DNA of 64,000 nucleotides from Anagrus nilaparvatae (Eukaryota > Arthropoda > Insecta > Hymenoptera > Mymaridae). Below the pieces are notes generated by a model. That model ran no database searches and was not told the origin of the DNA. It saw only the letters and a list, made by a program, of their open reading frames with translations. The position numbers and the translations under genes were made by a program. Shown here one piece after another: positions 58,935-64,000 of the stretch. Within the stretch, counting starts at the first letter, position 1. Every line of letters begins with the position of its first letter. Where the stretch lies: positions 514,501-578,500 of the forward strand of contig JAKSXM010000237.1 in assembly GCA_022575985.1 (NCBI GenBank), in the 5' to 3' direction.

Positions 58935-60437
58935 TTAGCCACCTGAAATGGTATCATCCATATAAACCTCGCTATCTAAAACACTAGCACCAAGAGGAAA
59001 TTTTAAACGTTCGTCTTCTGCCAATTGTCTCAAACATCGAATTGCCAAATATGGACTTGAAACTAAACCGTAAGTTACGGTTTCTAATAAATAAACTTTC
59101 ATTGGTTGAGATTTATCGAAACGCCATAATATCGCTTGAAAATATTGATCGTCAACGTGAACTCTAATTTGACGAAACATCTGTTTGATATCGGAAATAA
59201 AAACATATTTATATTTTCGCCATGATAAAATAAGTCCCGATAAATCCGCTAATAAATTTTCACCTGTGTAACAAACATTATTAATAGATAAACCGTTTTC
59301 TGCTTCTGCTGAACCATTGAAAACCGATCTAAATTTTGTTGTTAGATGATCTTCTCTTAGAATCCCAAAATGTGGAATAAAATATTTAATTTTACGAATC
59401 TCAAAATCTTTTGCTTCTCTCATGTGACCTTTGTCAATATAATCCTGAAAGAAATCAGAATTCATTTCCTTTAGTTTTGGACTTTTTTCAAATTTTCTTT
59501 CAAGAGTTAGAAACATGATTTTGGCTTTATTAAAGGAGCCAGGAAAACTAAGTTTTTCTCTATCAACAAAAATTGGTAATCTAACTATGAAACGACCTGA
59601 AGGAAGTCTGGAATAAGTATTTTTAAAGAACTGCTCATTAGCTAATTCTTCTTTTGTGAGAAATTTTTTTTGATGAAACTCTTCTTGATCCCAAAAAGAT
59701 TGGAGCAACAAATCAATTTTTTCTTCTTCAGCGATATGAAAGGTAGAAACTTTATGAACAGTATTGTGAACCTTAGTATCACCTGATACAATGTAACCTA
59801 AAGAAGTATTTTGAGCAATAGGCTCATCAATTTGACCTTTTATAGGTTCTCCTTGAATGATTTGAGAATATACAGTTGTACTTAATAAAATATCTACTCT
59901 TTTGTTTTTATAAAAATAAGGATCAGCTAAATTAAGATTTTTTAAATGCTCATAATTTAATTTTTGTTTAATATTAGGAGCATAATTTGAAACTTTAGGT
60001 AAAATTAAAGCATTAACATCAAAAAATTTTTTATAAAATGTAGAACTTATTTTAAAATTAACATAACTTTTACAAGTGTAATTAACTTTGGCACCTACAC
60101 CAGAAACTGGAATTTCAATTGATTTTCGATCTAAACTTAATTGTTGACAAACATACTCAGATACAAAGGAAGACTGAGAACACTGATCTATCAAGGCAGT
60201 AACTGTGATGAATTTATCATTGTTTGCCCAAACTCTTACATAAGCTGTAGCTAACAAAACTGGGCTAGAAAAAGGAGATACTAGACACATTGTTGATAAA
60301 TCAGGCATATTAACTATTTTTTCCAATTCAGGGTTTCTGTTTAATAAAACTGAATTAGAAAAAGAACTTAAATTTGAATATTGAGTAGTTTCAAAATTTT
60401 CAGTGGTTATAAATAACATTTGAGGCACCACTTTCAT
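58935..60437 (-). pseudogene. pol: BEL/Pao pol, aspartic protease and reverse transcriptase
   Basis: About 500 codons. Residues about 60-250 are the DUF1758-like aspartic protease, with TALIDQCSQSSFVSE at 80-94. Here the catalytic D84 is followed by Q-C, where the family normally has Gly at the third place (codon TGT). RT follows: TTKFRSVFNGSAEAENG, SLINNVCYTGENLL-like region, VFISDIKQMFRQI with the first Asp, and EVYMDDTISGG (YMDD at 492-495). It then meets TAA. The listed ATG lies in an overlap with gag in another frame. BEL/Pao elements normally have one gag-pol frame, so a 1-nt indel near 60,400-60,440 is likely. Confidence 0.85.
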
Positions 60438-61716
60438 TTTCAGAAACAGAATCAGTTGTTAAATGAGAATTTTTTATATGAACTGTACCAGATTTTTGTT
60501 CTTTATTAACTGAACTTTGCTGATTCTGAATGTGAATAGTAAAATGGTGTTTTTCATTACAAAACTTACAGGTTCTATCAGATTTGCATTCAGGTAACAT
60601 ATGTTGACCTAAGCAATTAAAGCACCTATGTTTACTTACAATGAACTGCTTTCTTTCGATAGGGGTCATATCTAAATAACTGGGACAGAAAGAAAAAAAA
60701 TGTTCTTTACTGCAGATGATACATTTTGATTTATCAATGTTAGAACTTTTGCTATTTGAATTAGAATTTATGGAAGATTCATTAAACTTATTATTAGGAA
60801 AACTCAAACTATTATTACTACTTTTTATATTATCTTCAATCGATTCCAATACAACTACTTGACTTTCCATAAATTTGATTAAATCTGAAAATAATAGAGG
60901 TTCTTTACAATTTCTTAAATTTCCAACGAATTTTTCCCATTGTTTACGGGTATCTAAATCAAAAAGAGAAATGGAATGAAAAACTAACATGTCATCCCAA
61001 AACTTGGTATTTCTCTTTAAAGCCTCTAAAGCTTGTATTGGAGCTGTAATACCGTTGAGAATTCTTTTTAATTCTGCAGAGGACTCTTTTTTCATAGGTT
61101 TTAAACTAAAAAACGAAGCTAAATGTGAGTTCACTAACCTCCTTTTATTTTCAAATTTATCAATTAATTTTTCCCAAACGAAAGAAAAATTATTATTAGT
61201 AATACTGTATGAATTAACTAACTGAAGGGCCTCACCCTGTAAACTAGATTTTAAATAATATAACTTAAAAACATCAGAATAACTTTTATCAATAACTAAA
61301 GATTTAAACATATCTCGGAAATTTTCCCATTCTGTAAAGTTACCATTAAATTTTGGGATAGGGATTCTTTCCAATTTTTCTAAATTATTTTCAGTGGCAA
61401 AACGTGAAGATCTATGCGAGTTATCATTTTGAGGATTATGAGTAGCCAAGAATTCATTAAATTGACATTTATTTTTCAAGTATTCTTGTTCAACTGAATT
61501 AAAAGTATTATTTTTTATATAATTAGATTTATCTGAATTAGCGATATTTATAATTTTGTAATGGTTTTCCTCAAAGTGATACCACATGTCATTCAAGTTT
61601 TCTAAACGCGTGGAAGCATTGTATATGCTCTCATTGCCATCCCGAACAAAATTGTTATATGAATTAGCAATACGTTGCGAAATGGAGATTTGCTCTGAAA
61701 TTAAAGTTTTGGCCAT
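60400..61716 (-). CDS. gag: BEL/Pao gag
   Basis: 438 residues from MAKTLISEQISISQ. An upstream in-frame ATG at 61,770 would add a hydrophobic stretch and is less likely. A DUF1759-like capsid region at about 115-275 includes IPKFNGNFTEWENFRDMF and KLYYLKSSLQGEA. Three Cys/His knuckles follow: CIICSKEHFFSFC (about 332), CFNCLGQHMLPEC (about 365) and CKFCNEKHHFTIH (about 383). Gag forms the particle and binds RNA. The frame ends at 60,400, just past its junction with pol, in another frame. Confidence 0.85.
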   Translation of the reverse strand: MAKTLISEQISISQRIANSYNNFVRDGNESIYNASTRLENLNDMWYHFEENHYKIINIANSDKSNYIKNNTFNSVEQEYLKNKCQFNEFLATHNPQNDNSHRSSRFATENNLEKLERIPIPKFNGNFTEWENFRDMFKSLVIDKSYSDVFKLYYLKSSLQGEALQLVNSYSITNNNFSFVWEKLIDKFENKRRLVNSHLASFFSLKPMKKESSAELKRILNGITAPIQALEALKRNTKFWDDMLVFHSISLFDLDTRKQWEKFVGNLRNCKEPLLFSDLIKFMESQVVVLESIEDNIKSSNNSLSFPNNKFNESSINSNSNSKSSNIDKSKCIICSKEHFFSFCPSYLDMTPIERKQFIVSKHRCFNCLGQHMLPECKSDRTCKFCNEKHHFTIHIQNQQSSVNKEQKSGTVHIKNSHLTTDSVSENESGASNVIYNH

Positions 61717-64000
61717 TTTAACTAATGTATATGAAAAAAGGAGAAAATATTTGTAGCAGAAAATATGCAATTATTTCAAAAAAAAAAAAATTCAATGAAA
61801 AAATGTTGCACAAATTTAACTAGTCAACTTTTTATGAAATTATTAAAAAACAAACTGTGCTACATTTCAATGTGCAAAAGTTCCCACGAGAACAATCCCA
61901 AACAAAAGATTTTCTCATTGAATTTTGAAAGAAAAATTCAATGGGACCTCAAATCAATGCAACAAATTTCACCAAACTCTTTTCTAAATAGTAAAATTTA
62001 AATTGCATGAATAAAAAACTTTTAAATAAATTAATAATAATTCCTGAAACTTTAAAACTGAAAAGTAACTAATAACTAATTAGAAAAAAAATTATAACCA
62101 ACTAAGTAACCGATTATCTAAAGGATAGTAGAAACTTGCCCAGGTTATTGTTTATTAAAAAATACCCTATAAGAATATCAATTAATTCTGAAAAAAATAT
62201 TAAATATAATGATACTAAATAAAAAACTAAAATAACCATAAACAAGCCAATTATTAACTTACCTATATACATAAGAAATTATTAATATCAATAAAAAATA
62301 AAAAATTAATTTTAATAATAAAAATATAATTTCAAATTAGTATTTTTTGATAGTGTTTTTTTTATATATTAATTCTTATCTATATGATTACAAAAGGTTT
62401 AAAATAAATTATATTTCTAAATATTAATAAACTAAATTACATACAAAAAAAAAAATAAATTTGTTAATGAATTTTATGGATTTTTATTAAAGGAAAATAT
62501 TAGACTGAATAAAAATAAGAACAATTTGATTTATGTGAATTCCACTTAAAAAGAGATCTTTATTTATTTCAATGAGTTTAAAAGCACAATGACTATTAAT
62601 GCAGAAAAGGAGCACGTTTTTAGATAAAACTAAAATCTAAATATAAAGAGCACGAACTTTCTAAGGCGAGAGTCAGAGCAAGAAGAAGGAGCGCGTGTCG
62701 TGTAGAAAAAGGGAGACCGGCAACCTCGCTGCTGCCGGCGTCGCGCGTGTAGAAAACGTGATCCTTTAGCGCATATGTAATACACGCATACTAATAAAAC
62801 GTATCTTTATCTCTCTTTGCAGTATAACGGTAATAATTTAAATACAATTCTTAATATAAAAATACTGCAAAGAGAAATAAAGATATAGAAGAAAATATTC
62901 CTGTTTTCGCACAAACAAAATTTATCATTCACTCTGCGGTGCCTTGAACTATACAAAAAAAAAATAAATTTTTACATGTGAAAATATTTCTTTTTTTTTA
63001 TAATACATAAAATAATTTTTTTTTTTTTTTTAAATGTAATATTTTAACTTGATATAATAAATTTTAACTTAAAATTTTTTTTTTTTTAAATAAAATTAAC
63101 TCTTTTAAAATTAAATCAATATAATAAGAAAAAGGAAAAAATTTGTTAAATACAAATATCAAAATAATTAAAAAGAAAGAAAAAAACCTTGAACTTGATG
63201 CATGGACTCTCCCATATAGCGTAAACAGCATGAATGAGAAGAAAGCAGACAAAAATAACTGGTATAAACTGCGCTCGCCAAATGTGTCTGAACTTGAAAA
63301 AGAAAAAGGATAAACACCTGATTTTCGGCGGCGTAGGCCCTTTCCGGTAAAGATGTAGAATATTATTCAAATTTATGTATTTCCGCTTCCTTTCTTGTCG
63401 ATGACGTCATAGTAAAAATTCTAAAAATGGAGTTCTTTCTTTTTTGATGATGATGATTTATTTATACTTTTTTTTTTTTTTAATTTATTCTCTTGACGTC
63501 CTTTTTTCTTTTTTTTAAAACAAAAATTTTTTATCTTGATAACTTTTAAACTTTTTTTGAACAATTTTTTGTGCCTTAGGACAACATAAAAAATGAACTG
63601 TTAAACTTGTTTTTTTTTAAATTTTTAAATTTTTTCAATTTCAAACTGCACATCACCCAAAAGAAATAAAGAATATAATCAATATAATCAACGCATTTAA
63701 CACGTGATTATCAAATAACACAATAAAAATCTTAATGGCGGCTTTGAGATGATGATGCCGGTAAAAACCGCGCACATGTTTTTCACTTCAAAACTTTTGA
63801 TAATTTTTATATGAAAAAAGTCACCTTTTGTTTTTTTTTTTTTTTAATTTAGAAGTAATTATTAATTTTCACTTTATAATAACTTGATCTTCACTTTAAA
63901 ATAACTTATATTAACTTTTTGCCGCCACGAGGTAGTTGAAAATCACTGAGTTCTTTTTGTTTTTTAATTAAAAAAAAGTGGAGAAGATGGACCATAATGG
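61717..64000. other. AT-rich DNA upstream of BEL gag, no gene seen
   Basis: Part of this must be the BEL leader, but I found no sequence matching the 3' LTR. A GC-rich patch lies at 62,690-62,760. A short inverted repeat occupies 62,802-62,825 and 62,862-62,885. Poly(T) runs are frequent. Frames of 60-80 codons here look random. Confidence 0.5.
62802..62885. repeat. Short inverted repeat, 24-bp arms
   Basis: TATCTTTATCTCTCTTTGCA at the left is mirrored by TGCAAAGAGAAATAAAGATA at the right, with a spacer of about 36 bp. Confidence 0.75.

Larger units (their letters stand above)
54213..61716 (-). mobile_element. BEL/Pao LTR retrotransposon, inactivated
   Basis: Minus-strand order: gag (61,716-60,400), protease-RT (60,437-58,935), RT continuation (58,934 to about 58,490), insertion (about 58,490-57,035), RNase H (to 56,455), integrase (56,454-54,763), PPT, 3' LTR. 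Defects are a gag/pol frameshift, a TAA after the YMDD region, a TAG after RNase H and the insertion. No 5' LTR matching the 3' LTR is seen to the right of gag. Confidence 0.85.

Noticed and set aside
58935..58937. Programmed stop readthrough in BEL pol
   Set aside because: A second in-frame stop, a frameshift and an insertion in the same element make decay the simpler explanation.

Overview
The window is AT-rich eukaryotic DNA made almost entirely of transposable elements and satellite-like repeats. I found no conserved single-copy host gene, no canonical tRNA or rRNA gene and no CRISPR array. The element families fit an insect: a BEL/Pao retrotransposon with DUF1759/DUF1758-type regions, a CR1-like LINE whose ORF1 carries a PHD finger, and Ty3/gypsy-type LTRs, one of which sits on an ATAT target duplication as errantivirus-like elements do. 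A hymenopteran is my guess; nothing here proves the order.

Layout. (1) 1-3,688, minus strand: a decayed CR1/Jockey-group LINE. It has a PHD-finger ORF1, a coiled-coil/Asn-rich part, an FP25-like part, an endonuclease and a reverse transcriptase cut by the window edge. (2) 3,689-34,684: gene-poor DNA packed with tandem arrays (about 167, 115 and 45 bp units), long palindromes (10,849-12,080; 18,366-20,839; 27,211-28,890; 29,049-30,509), smaller foldbacks, a tRNA-derived SINE and one orphan 193-codon ORF (23,566-24,147, minus). A composite satellite block at 8.57-14.1 kb recurs at 31.2-34.7 kb. The two copies serve as empty sites for each other's insertions. (3) 34,685-41,219: an LTR element with a 5' LTR (itself hit by a LINE 3' fragment), a leader, a gag with a CCHC knuckle and frameshifted downstream frames of unknown function. 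No protease, RT or integrase is visible where pol should be. One downstream frame has an OTU-peptidase-like signature. (4) 40,746-56,692: a near-perfect tandem duplication with a unit of about 7,973 bp. It copies the tail of that element, a noncoding stretch with a small pseudogene, and the 3' part of a BEL/Pao element. (5) 54.2-61.7 kb, minus strand: the BEL/Pao element (gag, aspartic protease, RT, RNase H, integrase, PPT, 3' LTR). It is broken by a gag/pol frameshift, two in-frame stops and an insertion of about 1.45 kb that contains a solo LTR (57,464-58,349). (6) 61.7-64 kb: AT-rich sequence with no gene.

The genes do not form a pathway. They are parts of separate selfish elements, most of them inactivated, nested in one another. 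The points most worth following are the pol-less LTR element with its OTU-like frame, the long palindromes as possible dsRNA sources, the insertions dated by empty sites, and the 8-kb tandem duplication, which may be real or an assembly artefact.
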